Source of the DNA: Doryteuthis pealeii
Taxonomy: Eukaryota > Mollusca > Cephalopoda > Myopsida > Loliginidae
NCBI GenBank assembly: GCA_023376005.1
Contig: CM042180.1
Location: forward strand, 46,615,242-46,679,241
Reading direction: 5' to 3'
Length of the DNA stretch: 64,000 nucleotides
Shown here: positions 10,444 to 22,976 of the stretch, one piece after another
Layout: the number at the start of each line of letters is the position of its first letter
How positions within the stretch are numbered: position 1 is the stretch's first letter
Made by a program: the position numbers and the translations under genes
Notes under the pieces: model-generated
Databases searched by the model: none
What the model was told of the DNA's origin: nothing
Seen by the model: only the letters and a program-made list of their open reading frames with translations

Positions 10444-11049
10444 TCTTATTATAATGGAGATTGTGTGTTTTTCTGACTGTAACCGAAACTATATTACTAC
10501 TCAAGTCACAATTCTCTTAATTATTTACGTCAAATTATCCATGGTTTCATTCTTTTAAACCTTCAATTATTAATAAAATTGTTTTACATTATTAATACTG
10601 TTGACCATATCTACATACTAATAACGTGATTGTATTTATATATACAACAAAATAGTGGCATACAGTATGCACGGGAAGGCTTATTTGCATATTGATATTA
10701 AAATTTTATTTTAATAAATATGTGCTTGGTATTATTGATTTCTAATTTTTGGTTTTTATCTTAATGAATATGAGCAAAAATCTCGGAGATAAATCTTAAC
10801 AGAAAATTATTTACAAGAAGAAATAACTGTAATTTTATTCTTTACTTCTCATGTTAACTAAATAGTTAAATTAGAAAAATTTAGTAATGAAAGACGGAAG
10901 TGGTGGAAGAGTAAGTTTCAGTTGTTCTTTTTTTTGATTATAGCCCCCTCTGTTGCAATTTTTTTTTTCACTCTTATTTCTAATTTAATATGATATTTTA
11001 TTACATTAAAACTTAAGTACTTGCACCCGGAGGGTGCATATATTTGCTA

Positions 11050-11050
<1 letters not shown>
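10444..11050 (+). mobile_element. Non-autonomous Helitron H1, copy 1
   Basis: It starts TCTTATTATAATGGAGATT immediately after A. It ends with the hairpin TGCACCCGGAGGGTGCA, then TATATTTG, then CTAG followed by T. TC...CTRR ends, a 3' subterminal hairpin and A/T flanks without target duplication are the hallmarks of canonical Helitrons. There is no Rep/helicase ORF, so it depends on a partner. Confidence 0.9.
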
Positions 11051-11136
<86 letters not shown>

Positions 11137-11145
11137 TATATATAG
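11051..11145. repeat. (TA)n microsatellite
   Basis: TA repeat with one short interruption, directly downstream of the Helitron CTAG end. Confidence 0.95.
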
Positions 11146-11350
11146 ATCCATCTATCGAGAGATACCTATTAAGATTTACATACCTGTTTCCCACTTCCCC
11201 CTCCCTAGTTTTCTCATTACTTCATCTTTTTCCCATAATGCTCTTCCACCCTTTTTCAGTTTGTCCAATCGACTCCATCTTGCCTCGATATCGATAAATT
11301 CCTCTCTTTTATGATTCTACTCGGCCGAACCCCTTCATTCTCTTTAAGTG
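11146..11350. other. Short unique spacer
   Basis: No gene, repeat or RNA was recognised. Confidence 0.5.
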
Positions 11351-11352
11351 TC

Positions 11353-11354
<2 letters not shown>

Positions 11355-11393
<39 letters not shown>

Positions 11394-11786
11394 CACACAC
11401 ACATCACTTTCCTCTCGCACTCTTTCTCTCTCTATTTCCCTCTCTGGCCTTCATACAGAATCTCTCTCTAACACTCATCCTCTCTCTCACACTCTCTCTC
11501 TGTCTCACTTTCCCCACTCTCTGTCTTCTTCACTCTCTTACCACCTTCCTCTCTCTCTCACTCTCTGACCTTCATACACAATATCTCTATCTCCCACCCT
11601 CTCTCTCTCTCACTCTTTTTTCACTCTCTCTCCCTCACTCTCTCACTCTCTCTCTCTCCATCTCCCCCTTACCCCTCTCTCTCTATCCCACTCTCTGTTA
11701 TTCTACCTCCATCGCTCTTGCTTCTCTTTCTCTATTTCTCCCTAACTCTCTCTTCTTTCTTTCCCTCATTCTCTCACTCAAACGCT

Positions 11787-11855
<69 letters not shown>

Positions 11856-11934
11856 GCACGCCGTTGCACTCTGTTTTCTGTAAACGGCAATTTGCTTTCC
11901 CAAGAATTACTCTCTCTCTCTCCTCTCTCTCATT

Positions 11935-11981
<47 letters not shown>

Positions 11982-12094
11982 CTTGCTCTCTTTCAGTAAA
12001 TGCCAGTCTGCTTCCACAGGATTCGAAGACCCCTCCATATCCTTCAATATTTTTCTCTGTTTTCCTCCGTCACATAATCTATCTATCTATCACT

Positions 12095-12138
<44 letters not shown>

Positions 12139-12464
12139 CGTTCGCTCGCTTTCCTTCCTCAGTAAACGGCAGTCTGCTTTCCCAAGAATCACAAACTTCC
12201 TCATTCTCTCTTCCTCACTCTCTCTTCCTCACTCTCATTCTATCTATCCCTCTCTCACTCACTCTATATATCTATCTCTCAATCAAACTCTCTTCTCTCT
12301 CTCTCTTTTCTTTCTCTCTCTCTCGCTTTTTTTTCTTCGTCAGTTAACGACTGTTGCTTTCCCAGGAATCGAAGACCCAACCCTCTATATCTCTATCTCA
12401 CTCTCTTTCTCTTTTCCCCTCTCTCAGTCACTCTCTCTATCTATCTCTTTCTCTCACTCAAATT

Positions 12465-12514
<50 letters not shown>

Positions 12515-12540
12515 CTCACACACAACTTTCTTTCCATCTC
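11355..12540. repeat. (CT)n tract with five embedded copies of a 40-bp motif
   Basis: CT repeats are interrupted by related motifs beginning near 11879, 11996, 12162, 12342 and 12542. Their consensus is CAGTAAACGGCAGTCTGCTT followed by TCCCAGGAATCGAAGACCC. Most copies follow a long pyrimidine run and CAG, so each resembles a splice acceptor followed by short non-CT sequence. The long Ser/Leu/Pro reading frame through the region is a microsatellite effect. Confidence 0.85.
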
Positions 12541-12770
12541 CAGTAAATGGCAGCCTGCTTCCCCAGGAATCGCAGACCCCACAACGCCCCATCCGTCCCG
12601 AATCAACAATGCCAGACGCTACCAATTACGATACCGTATTTTAGATGCACCGGCTGTCTTCTTGGGCCAAATTCGCTATAAATACAGACTCACTCTCCCG
12701 TCTCTGAAATAAACTATTTATTGGCCGCTTAAGTCACATGCGCCCGGTCCTAGCGTTCGAGATCCATGCA
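12541..12770 (+). promoter_or_regulatory. Possible TATA-type promoter or LTR-like piece
   Basis: A perfect TATA consensus CTATAAATACAG lies near 12676-12687. An AATAAA follows about 30 bp later near 12709. The closeness of TATA and polyadenylation signal would fit the U3/R junction of a small LTR or a short transcript. No matching second LTR or ORF was found. Confidence 0.3.
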
Positions 12771-13340
12771 TATGCAAAGAGAGAGAGAAAACCCGGATCG
12801 AAAAAGTCTGATGTCGCCATCTTCCTTCCAGACTGTTGAGCCGCCGACTAAGAACCTTATTATCGTCGTCGTAGTCGTTCGACAGCGGCCATCTTAAGCG
12901 TCGCCTTCCTCAATGTCAGCGTCTTCTTGCTTCGACGGGGAATCTTTCGTTATTTGCCTCCGCGGCGGCGGCATCCGTGTACTGTTTGATTTTATCTTCA
13001 TCAACATCTATCTTGTCCGTTATTCCAATCCTCTGTACGCTACGCCAGACCCATCCGCCTCCGTCCGCTACGCCAGCCCCGTCCGCTACGCCAGCCTCGC
13101 CCGCCGACACTGCCGTGGTCGCTCCCCGCGCTCGCCGCAGCCTCCGCGGTAGCGTTCCCGCAATGCCTGCAAATGACCAACCCCTCCACTCCGATCGCCA
13201 CCGGCCTTTTTGCCACGATTTGTATGGACGTCGTTTGTCTGAATATTTTCAAAGTTTTTCCCTGCGACCATTATCATTATCTCTATTACTATCTTTTCCA
13301 GCAGCTTCCGAGGAGGTCGATATATATTCCATCCCGACCC
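12770..13340. promoter_or_regulatory. CpG-rich island with YY1-like motifs
   Basis: This is the most CpG-rich stretch in the first 20 kb. On the minus strand it contains AAGATGGCCGC (about 12887-12897) and GGAAGATGGCGAC (about 12813-12825), both close to the YY1 consensus that often overlaps transcription or translation starts. On plus, a CCGCTACGCCAG unit of about 18 bp repeats at 13030-13100. Short open frames exist on both strands but none matches a family I know. It could be the promoter and first exon of a gene outside the window, probably transcribed leftward. Confidence 0.4.
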
Positions 13341-13364
13341 CACACCCACTTACCTCTTCCGTTT

Positions 13365-14012
13365 CTTTCATTTCTTAGATTCATTCATTTTCTTTCTGAC
13401 TTTTATTCGGATTTCTATTTTTCCTAGTTTCCTATCTATGTCTTGTCCTTCTTGTCTTTCTTTTCTTTTTTTCTTTCTTTTTTTCTGTCTATCTTTCTCT
13501 TTCTTTCTTTCTTTCTTTCTTTCTCTCTTTTTTATTTTTCGTTCTTTCTTTCTATCTTCTTTCTTTCTTCTTTCTTTTCTTTTCTTTCTTTCTTTCTTTC
13601 TTTTTTTCATTCTGTTTTCTTTCTTCTTTCTTTCTATTTTTCGTCTTCTTTCTTTCTATTTTTCTTTCTTTCTTTCTTTTTTACTTCTTTTTTTTTTTAC
13701 TTTCTATTTCCTTCTTTCTTTTTCTTTTTATCTTTCTTTCTTTCTTTCTTTTTTTACTTCTTTCTTTCTTTCTATTTTCTTTCCTTCTATCTTCTTTCCA
13801 TTTTCTTCGTTCTTTCTTTCTTCTTTCTTTCTTTCTTCTTTCTTTTCTTTCTATTTTTCTTTCCATTCTTCGTTTTTTTTTTCTTTTTCTTTCTTTCTTC
13901 TTTTTTCTTCTATTTTTCTTCTTTTTTCTCTTTTTTCTTTTTTTTTTTTTACTTTCTTTTTCGTTCTTTTTTCTTTCTATTTTCGTTTCTTTTTTGTTTT
14001 TTCTTTCTTTTT

Positions 14013-14043
<31 letters not shown>

Positions 14044-15830
14044 ATTTTTCGTTTTTTTCTTTTTCTTATATTTTTTCGTTTCTTTTTTTTCTTTCTTTTA
14101 CTTTCTTTTTTTCTTTCTTTCTTCCTATTTTTTTTTTTTTTCTTCTTTCTTCTTTCTTTTTCTTTCTTTCTTTCTTTTTTACTTTCTTTCTTCTTCTTTC
14201 TTTTTCTTTCTTCTTTTTCTATTTTTTCCTTCTTCTTTCTATTTTTCTTTTCTTGCTTTCTTTTTTCTTTCTTTTTTTACTTTCTATTTTTCGTTCTTTC
14301 TTTCTTTCTTTCTATTTTCGTTTCTTTCTTCTTTCATTCATTCATTTAAGCATTTATTCATTATGTTTGTTTTTTTCTTTTTTATAACTATTTTCTTCTT
14401 TCTATAACTTATTTATAACTTTCTTTTTTGCTTCAAATTTGTTCTTTTTATTATTCTTTCTTTCTCTTCATTGTTTTTTTTCTTATAACGTGCTTTCATT
14501 CTTTTTAAATTTTTCTTCAACTTTCATATTTCTTTTCTATTCTTTCTTCTTACTTTCTTTTTTTTCTATTTCTTTCTTTCTTTCATCTTTCTTAACATAT
14601 TTATTCTTTCTTTATTTTTGCTTCAAATTTCATTATTTCTTTTCTATTTCTTTCTTTCTTTTTTTTTATCTTCTTTCTTTTTCTTCATTCATTTTTCTTA
14701 TAACCTATTTCATTCTTTCTTCACTTTTTCTTCAATTTCATTATTTCTTTTTTTTTCTGTTCTTTCCTCTTATTTTTTTCTTTCTTTCTCTCCCTTTCTT
14801 TCATTTTTTTTCTTTTAACTTATTTCATCTTCTTTCATTTTGCTTCAATTTCATTATTTCTTTTTTCTATTTCCTTCTTTTTTTCTTTTTTCTTTCTTTC
14901 TTTTAGCATCTATTTCATTTCTTTCTTTCTTTTTTTGTTCTTTATAACTTTTCTTTCTTCTTAAAACTTATTTATAACTTTCTTCGTCAATTCATTTCTT
15001 TTTCCGTTTTCCTTTCTTTCTTTCTTTCTTTCTTTCATTTCTTTTTCTTATAACGTATTTCATTCTTCTTTCATTTTGCTTCTATTCAATTATTTTTCTT
15101 TTTTCTATTTCTTTTCTTTCTTTCTTTCTTTCTTTCATTTCTTCTTTCTTTTTTTCTTTCTCTCATTTATGCTTCTATTCATTATTTCTTTGCCGTTTCT
15201 TTCTTCTTGTTTCATTTAGCATCTATTTCATTTTCTTTCTTTCTTCTTTCTTTCTTTCTTTCTTATAACTATTTATCACTTTCTTTTTAGCATCAATTTC
15301 ATTCTTTTTATTCTTTCTTTCTTTTTTTTCTTTTTTATAACTTATTTCATTCTTTCTTTATTTTCGCTTCAATATCATTCTTTATTTATTTAGCATCAAA
15401 TTCATTTCTTTTATTCTTTCTTTCTTTTTTTCTTTATTCTTTCTTTTTTAAAACTTATCTAATTCTTTCTTTCACTTGCTATTTCAATTTCATTACTTCT
15501 TTTTTCCAATTCTTCTTTCTTCTCTTAGTGTCGTTTTCATTTCTTTCTTTCGTTCTTTTTTCTTCCTTTCTTTCTTTTATGTCTAATTTTCTTATTTCTT
15601 TTATGTATTTGGCACTTTCTTTCTTTTTAGTGCAATTTTTTTTCTTCTTTTTCTTTCTTTTTTCTTTTTCGTTTGTTTCTTATTACTTATTTCATTCTTT
15701 CTTTCCTTTTTTATCAATTTCCTTTTCTTTTTTATTTGTCTTCTTCTTTCTTCCTTCTTTTTTCTCGATACTTTGCAATTATCAATTAATATTAATATAA
15801 TTAATATATTAATCATTATTATTATTCTTT
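13365..15830. repeat. 2.4-kb TTTC pyrimidine tract
   Basis: Long degenerate (TTTC)n. The part from about 14400 shows looser repeats containing TTATAACTTATTTCATTC every 100-200 bp. Phe-rich frames on plus and Lys/Arg-rich frames on minus are not genes. Confidence 0.93.
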
Positions 15831-16424
15831 TTTTCTAATTTCTATGACACCTGATAAATTCGTTTTAAAAAATCCAAACTTGAGTGAATTCTAATTTTAT
15901 CATTACAATTTTTTTAGAACGGTGCGTTCCCAACTATGGGCCATATGCATCCACCGTTGATCATATAAATATTTGGGGATCCAAGGAAGTGAAAATATTT
16001 AATCATAAATATACATAGGATCTTTAAACATCAAATGACTATGGGGATTCACCATAGTAAAATAGGAATTCAAGAATAGGACAAAGAAAAATGAAAACGA
16101 TAAAGAAAGAAGAATAAAGGAATGAATGAATGTAAAATTTTAAGAAGATTAAAACGTCAAAAGAAAACGTAAAGGAAGATGAATGAAACATTTAAGAAAT
16201 CAAATATAAACTAAAATGTAAAACGTAAAGAAAGAAGAAAATGATGAATGAAAAATTATTAAAAATTTAAGACTAAAAAAAAAAAAGAAAAATGTAAAGA
16301 AAGAAAAAGAGAGAAAAGAAAGAAATATGAAATGAAAAATTTTAAGAAAATTAAAAAAAACTGGGGAAATGAAAAGCGAAAAGTGCAAAGAAAAATGTGA
16401 AATAACGAGAAATTGAAAAGTGCA

Positions 16425-16456
<32 letters not shown>

Positions 16457-16545
16457 AGAAGAAAGAAAGAAAAATAACGAGAAATGAAAAGGCAAAGGAA
16501 AGAAAGAAAGAAAGAAAGAAAGAGAAAGAATTGGTTTCAGAAGAA
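15831..16545. repeat. AT-rich spacer and GAAA purine tract
   Basis: 15831-16080 is unique AT-rich sequence without a recognisable feature. 16080-16545 is the purine counterpart of the TTTC tracts ((GAAA)n, degenerate). Confidence 0.8.
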
Positions 16546-16741
16546 CAAAAAATATCTGATCATAGAAATTATAAATAATTTCCCTTTTATATTATTTCTT
16601 TATTAGATTCTTTTTTGGGTTTAATTCTTTCTTCTTTGTCTATTTGTTTGTTTGTTTGTTTCTTTTTTCTACAGATTAATTCTTCTTTTCCCACATCTTT
16701 TCCCTTCTTTCTTTCTTTCTTTCTTTCTTTCTTCTTCTTTC

Positions 16742-16967
16742 TGTTGTGGGGTTATTTAGGGTCACAAATAATGACACACGACTGGTGAAAGTTGATACAA
16801 TTGTATTGAACAAAGAAAGTAGAATTTACAGAAGGAAAGTGAAGTACGTCCGACAATACAGTCTAGAACTGAATCGCGTCACTTGTTCTTCAAGCTACAA
16901 TTGTTTATGCTACTTATAGTAGTAGTAGGATTATTCCATTATGTAAATAGGTTATATCACCTATAAC
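16742..16967 (-). mobile_element. Putative solo LTR
   Basis: The block is a non-repetitive island inside a TTTC tract. Its ends are TGTTGTGGGG and CTATAACA, giving the TG...CA and short inverted ends of LTRs. Read on minus it begins TGTTATAGG and ends CCCCACAACA, with a TATAAGTAG box inside. The flanking 5 bases (CTTTC, TTTTC) are nearly equal but sit in microsatellite. Confidence 0.4.
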
Positions 16968-17515
16968 ATTTTCTTTCTTTCTTTCCTCTTCTTCTTTCCT
17001 TTATTTCTTTTGTCACTTATTTTATCTATCGTTTTTTCCGTGTCAATTTCTTATTTCTTCTTTCTTTTTTCTTTCACCAATTCTATTTTTTCCATTGTTT
17101 TTTCTCTTATAATTTTTTTCGTTTTCTTTCTTTTTCGTGTCAGTTTGTTTATTCTTTTATTATTTCTAATTCTCTTTCATTACCATAATTACTTCTTTGT
17201 TTCTTTGTTTCTTTTTATTTTCTTTGTTTCTTCTTTTTCTTTCTTTCATTCTTGCTTCTATATTCTATTTCTTACTAGTTTACTTTTATTCTTTCTTTCT
17301 TTCTTTTTTCTTCCTTTCTTTCTTCCTTGCTTGATTACGTCTTCTATTCTTTCTTTCCTTCCTTCCTTATTTTTTCTCTATCTTTCTTTCCTTCTTTCTT
17401 TCTTTCTTTCTTTCTTCTTTCTTTCTTTCTTTCTTTCCTTCCTTATTTTTTCTCTTTCTTTCTTTCTTTCTTTTTTCTTTTCTTTTTTTTCTTCCTTACT
17501 TAGTTTTTCATGTTC
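16968..17515. repeat. TTTC pyrimidine tract
   Basis: A continuation of the tract interrupted by the putative LTR. A poly-A run of about 18 bp follows at 17559-17576. Confidence 0.9.
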
Positions 17516-17936
17516 AGCAGAGATAAATTCGAAAGACCATTTCAGACGGTTTTTAGTAAAAAAAAAAAAAAAAAAAGAAAGAGAGAGAAAAAAGTGGTGA
17601 CTTGATTTAAAAAAGAAATCTGCCTCTTTATTTATCATTAGAATTATGATAAATTAAAGAACACATTTTCTCATTCAAGTTACGTACATTAGAATCATTT
17701 TTATTTTAGGTTTAAGGTAAGAACATATCATACACTGTTTTGTTTATATACGAAATGTTAACTACATCGTATTTTTATTATAATTTTTTTTGTTTTTATT
17801 ACAATAAAACTATATGTTTACTTAGTTACGAAATAAGAAGTTATATAATTCAACTACCTATTTTTGTAAAAGGATTTTCTTTCCAAAAATTATTTTGTAT
17901 ATATACGAAAAAATTAAAAACAAAGTTGAGTTAAAT
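17516..17936. other. AT-rich spacer
   Basis: No gene or known repeat was seen. Confidence 0.5.
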
Positions 17937-17937
17937 G

Positions 17938-18017
17938 TTTTCGCTTATTTTTGCTTATTATTTATTTCGTTTATTAAATAAACGAAATAAATAATATGCG
18001 AAAATAAGCGAAAACAA
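17938..18017. repeat. Near-perfect 78-bp palindrome
   Basis: Left arm TTTTCGCTTATTTTTGCTTA pairs with right arm TATGCGAAAATAAGCGAAAA. The centre TTTATTAAATAAA is itself palindromic, leaving almost no loop. It lies 28 bp from the end of Helitron copy 2. Confidence 0.85.
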
Positions 18018-18044
18018 TAACAATAATAAACTTTATTATTGTTA

Positions 18045-18683
18045 CTAGCAAATATATGCACCCTCCGGGTGCAAGTATTTAAGTTATATTTTATAATAAA
18101 ATATATTAAATTAGAAAGGCTAATGAAACTGAATAAGAATGTAGATAAAAAGATTTGAACAGAGGGGGTATGATTGAAAAATAGAACAACTTTTGAAACT
18201 AACACTTCCATCATTTTCCGTTACTCCCGTCTTTCATTGGTAAATTTTCCTAATTAAAACTGTTTAGTTAAAAATAGAAAGTAAAGAATATATTACAGTT
18301 TTTCTTCTTGTTAAGGATTTCTTTTAAGATTTATTGAAGAGATTTTTGCTCATATTCAATAAGATAAAACCAAACAATTAGAAATCAATAATACTAAGCA
18401 TATATTTATTAAATCAAATTTTTAAGATCAATATGCAAATTAGCCTTCCCATTCACACTGTAAACCTCTATTTTGTTGTATATATAAATACAATTGCATG
18501 TTATTAGTATGTAGATATGGTCAACAGTGTAAGTAATGTAAAACAATTTTATTAATAATTGAGGTTTAAATAAAAAATAAAATCATGGAGAATATGATGT
18601 AAATAACGAAAGGAATTGTGACTTGGATAGTATTATAGTTTCGGTTACAGACAGACAAACCCACAATCTCCATTATAATAAGA
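18045..18683 (-). mobile_element. Non-autonomous Helitron H1, copy 2
   Basis: On plus it runs from CTAG (after A) and hairpin TGCACCCTCCGGGTGCA to CCATTATAATAAGA (before T), the reverse complement of copy 1, 639 bp long. Confidence 0.9.
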
Positions 18684-19790
18684 TTTATTTCGCTTATTAT
18701 TGTTTTTTACTTCACTCTTTCTTACCAAATAAATATTTGTAAGATAGATTATTTCATTTCATTTCTAACTAAATTAATATATTAAAGACAGGAATAAAAA
18801 GATTGCGATATGAATAAGATTTGATTTTTCGTTAAAACATACTTTTGCTGTCCGAAGCAAAATAATTTTTTTCTAACTCGCTATAAAAAATAATTCAATT
18901 GATAAAGACTCATACAAATTATGTATTGAGCAAGATTATTTTCTCTTCTTTTCACGAAAAGTTTCACTGAAACTCCAGTTTGAAAATAATAATAGTATTT
19001 GGGGACAATTTTAAATTCAGTTTTTAATTGCTTGATAAGTTAGAAATACATTGTAATTTATTCTTTGAATTTTTTGTACATGACAATTCAAATCTAGTTC
19101 TTAACAAAAAAAGAATGCAATATCTATTTTTGCTTACATTTTAAAACGTTTTCATTAGTTCTCTAAACTATTAAGACTTTTTTTTAACCATTAGTATTAA
19201 TTACAAAACAACTCGTTTTATCATTTTTTTATATACATTTATACAACCCTATACTGGTGACTGATTTTTTTACATTTAAAATCTTATTTAAAAAAAATGT
19301 AACCGTAAACTTGTGTTTTGAAACAATTTTCATTTTTCTTTAATTTTTTGTGCATGACAACAATTTAATTTAAGTGAGTGTACATTGTACAATAAAAGTT
19401 AGTTTCAAAAATATACGATAAATATAAATAAATATTTGAAAGATTATAAAATTAAAAAAAACGAATTTATTTTACGTTAAAATTTAGTCATAGTTCAAGT
19501 TTGTCGCTAACATTTTCAATGACTTTATTTTTTCTTTATGCTGATAAAACCAGCAGGCGAGCTCCTGCTGATACACCAAGCAGCAGCAACAGCAACAGCT
19601 ATGCTATGCTATAGCTTTCGAAAAATCGTTTGATTTTTGTTTGATTAATTAATTATATCCCTTAATCAGTAAAAAGCAATAACAAAATTTCGAGTGTTTC
19701 TTAGTTAGATCGATATCAATGTGTATGCAAGATTTTAAATCTGAGTGACTCCCCGTTTTGGAGTTATACATCGACACGTACACACCAAAA
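18684..19790. other. AT-rich unique spacer
   Basis: More than 1 kb with no repeat family, RNA or protein similarity that I can see. A short CAG/CAA-rich stretch lies at 19577-19605. Confidence 0.5.
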
Positions 19791-19809
19791 TCTCTCCTTT
19801 ATATATTAA

Positions 19810-19915
19810 GATAGATAGATAGAGAGAGATAGAGAGAGAGAGAGCTAGATAGATAGATAGATAAATAGATAGATAGATAGAGAGAGAGCTAGATAGATAG
19901 ATAGATAGATAGAAG

Positions 19916-19975
<60 letters not shown>

Positions 19976-19985
19976 CAGACAGACA
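19810..19985. repeat. (GATA)n(GA)n compound microsatellite
   Basis: TAGA/GATA repeats followed by a GA run and CAGA repeats. Confidence 0.95.
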
Positions 19986-20239
19986 GACAGAGACTTACTT
20001 TAGAGATATATTGGTGATTTTTATTTCCGTGGTTATGTATTGATTCTTCTAACGGCTTCTTTTGGGCTGATTTTGGTCATTGTAATTAAAACAAGACTTA
20101 TGTTTTTTTCTCTTGATCGAGTTTATTATTTAGAACATGATTTTCCGCATGGGTAAGATCGACCCAGAGTACGTCTTGCCTCTTTGGTAGTTAGGCTAAT
20201 AACTGAACTAAATCACGTGTTTCTCATAGCGCGTGAGAT

Positions 20240-20622
20240 TCGCGCCTCTAGGGGTCAATAGTTATTAACAGTCATCTTTATCATCAGAGACGAAAATCAG
20301 AGATGGACGTGCTTAAGTCTTTTTTTTTTGCGTGGTGATACTTTCTTTTTTTTTCTTCCTTCTTTTTTTTCCTCTTCTTCTTTGTCTCTTTTCTCCTCCC
20401 TTCCCCCTTCTGTATGTTATGAGTGGACGAATAACTGCAATTTCTCTTTTTTCGCGCCACTTGGGGTCAATAGTTATTAACAGTCCCTGGTAAAATTCCA
20501 CTGGCTCCATTGACTCTAACATGACAGACCCGAATTTAATTCTACTTACAGGTAATGCTCACAATTTATGACTCCAAATAAATTGTAACATAACCAGTAG
20601 AGTAACGAATCAAGTAAGAACA

Positions 20623-20671
<49 letters not shown>

Positions 20672-21290
20672 CACACACACACACACACACACACTATTAT
20701 ATACCCGATGTTTATAAGGGTTATATAACACGTTGACGTCCCAAAAAACTTTTAACTTTTGAACAACCTTAGTAGGAAGAAAGCAATATCTACTTGTAAC
20801 CAGCTAACTCTCTCCGTCCGTCTCATTTGAACATCTCAGCAAGACTCTCACTCTTCACACTGTTTTCGCTTTTCAATTTTTCCCACAATCGTTACACGTA
20901 AACCCACCACTGACGTTACAAAAAAAACTTGTTTAACTTTTGACTCACTCTTCGCACTGTTGTTTCGGCTCGGCCAATCCGAAACTAAAGTCACACATCT
21001 ACCTATTCTGTTTATTTTCCATTTTCAATTTTTTCCATAATCGTCTCATGTGTCGTTGCTTAGATTTTAATTAACGAAAACAAGACTTTATGTTGTTTTC
21101 CTGTTAACCATCGAAAAATGACCTTCACATTAATAATTCGCGCCTCTTGGGGTCAAGGGTTATTAACAGTCAGTGGTAAATTTCCACTGGCTCCATTGAC
21201 TCTAACATGACAGACCCGAATTTAATTCTACTTACAGGTACTGCTGACAGTTTATGACTCCTCATAAATTGTAACACAAGGTCCAATCTG
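20240..21290. repeat. Local duplication of a 140-bp block
   Basis: The block beginning CTTGGGGTCAA and ending TAAATTGTAACA occurs at about 20455-20590 and 21135-21285, with a short partial copy near 20250. The copies contain TTATTAACAGTC and CATGACAGACCCGAATTTAA at high identity. CT and CA microsatellites at 20630-20695 lie between. No gene was recognised. Confidence 0.7.
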
Positions 21291-21610
21291 ACCATAAGTG
21301 GTAGTACCTGTTAGAGTCCCACTTATAGTTTTGTTTGCAAGTTAATGAAAATTATTACTGACAATTTTTTACGACACACGAAGTTAATGAACATTCTAAC
21401 ATAACTGTCCGTTTATTAATACAATAAAAAATCTAATATGAAAATTATTTCTTCGAATTTAGTGTCCTGGGTATGATACTAAACTAAATTCCAATACTTG
21501 CACTCTAGGAAGTGTGGTGAACCCCTTGCCATCACTCTAAGGTCCACTCTGATCCTGAATGGTAGTACCTGTTAGAGTCCCATCTATAGATACAAATAGA
21601 TTTGTTTCCA
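21280..21610 (+). repeat. Dispersed repeat R470, two end fragments
   Basis: The phrases GTCCACTCTGATCCTGAATG and GGTAGTACCTGTTAGAGTCC, typical of one end of R470, occur at about 21535-21590 and, partly, at 21280-21330. Confidence 0.6.
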
Positions 21611-21693
21611 AGTCATTTTTAATACACACGAAGTTTATGAAAAAATCTAACATATGTTACATAATTATTAGATACCTAATATTTATAGCAATA

Positions 21694-21967
21694 GTGTAGA
21701 AATCATAATGGCGATTAGTGCAGCTGATGGCCTTGAGGGTGAGTGACGACGATTGACCTCACTCTCACCTTGCCTTCCGGGGATAAATCTTGAGAACCGG
21801 AAGGCATAGAAAACCCTGTCTTCCGGTTTAAGGATAGTAAGTTTCAGTCAGTTAGTAAGTAGGAGCCGAGCTCGTAGGATGTGCGCAGATGTCTGGTTTG
21901 GGTCTTTACAAATAAAGTAACATCAAAGTAAATCGAAGTCTTGTGTTTATTACCTAAAAACTAACAA
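21694..21967 (+). mobile_element. Putative LTR-like element
   Basis: The block starts TGTAG and ends CTAACA. It contains an AATAAA signal near 21910, followed by a GT-rich stretch (TCTTGTGTTTATTACC), a layout common in the R-U5 part of LTRs. No second copy, primer-binding site or polyprotein was identified. Confidence 0.3.
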
Positions 21968-22419
21968 TGACACAGGGCTTCTGATAAGGAGAAAGCCCTA
22001 ACAGGAGACCAGACCCGAAGTCCCCACGACAACTCCAGACCAAGATGTTAGAAGATAGAAGCGAAGCCGGCCAGAAGAATAGATGTCCAAGATATAGAAG
22101 CAAGTAAGAAGTAAAGAAGTAAGAAAAGGGTATACAACACATAACCACCAGTTTAATACTAGAGATGAAGGTATTTCTTCTAATATGAAAAATACATACA
22201 CAACGTTTCGGCCGATGTATCCTCTGGTCTTCTAAATGTGTTGATTGTGGCAGACTGCTCTCACCCCGTTACAAGTGTCAATACTTTGTCAATCCGTGCA
22301 TAGCAATGAATCAACAGAGGCTACATCGTTGTGTATGTTTATTTCACAATAAAGATAAGGACAACAGTCCGAAAAATCAAACTAATGCATATAAAACCTC
22401 ATTCTCTGATTTTTTTAGA

Positions 22420-22600
22420 TAAGGCTTTATAATAAGTATTATTTGGATTATTCAGACTTTTGTCCCCATCTTTATTGTTATCTGTACAAGGTTTCGGCCT
22501 TTTTCAATTATTTCTTGTCGGACTTGGGGAGCCTTCTCGAACTCGGCAACCTTCTTTTTGAACTCGTGAACCAACTTGTCGAAATCGGGAGCCATCACAG
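22420..22600 (-). mobile_element. SINE-C tail fragment
   Basis: It matches the 3' half of SINE-C (TATTCAGACT to GGGAGCCATCACAGAACTT) and is broken by a TTC microsatellite. A smaller scrap with CAACGTTTCGGCCGATGT lies at 22200-22220. Confidence 0.65.
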
Positions 22601-22601
22601 A

Positions 22602-22604
<3 letters not shown>

Positions 22605-22632
<28 letters not shown>

Positions 22633-22931
22633 CTTCTTCTTCTTCTTCGTCATTTATATCACTCTTCTTCTTCTCCTTGGTTTTTATCACCCTTTTCTTC
22701 TTCTTCTTCTTCTTCTTCTTCTTCTTCTTGGTTTTTATCACACTCTTCTTTTTCTTCTTCGTTTATATCACCCTTTTCTTTCATTTCTTCTTCTTTATAT
22801 CACTCTTCTTCTTCTTCTTCTTCTTCTTCTTCTTCTTCTTCTTCTTCTTCTTCTTCTTCATTACTGGCCTCTCATCTGCTCCGCTTCTACTTAATCTTCT
22901 CTTGTTTTTTTATCATCACTTGTCTCTCCCC

Positions 22932-22976
<45 letters not shown>

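Noticed and set aside
11348..12712. 454-codon Ser/Leu frame
   Set aside because: Translation of CT repeats; no biased codon use or domain outside the repeat.
13438..14387. Two overlapping 300-codon hydrophobic frames
   Set aside because: Low-complexity pyrimidine repeat.
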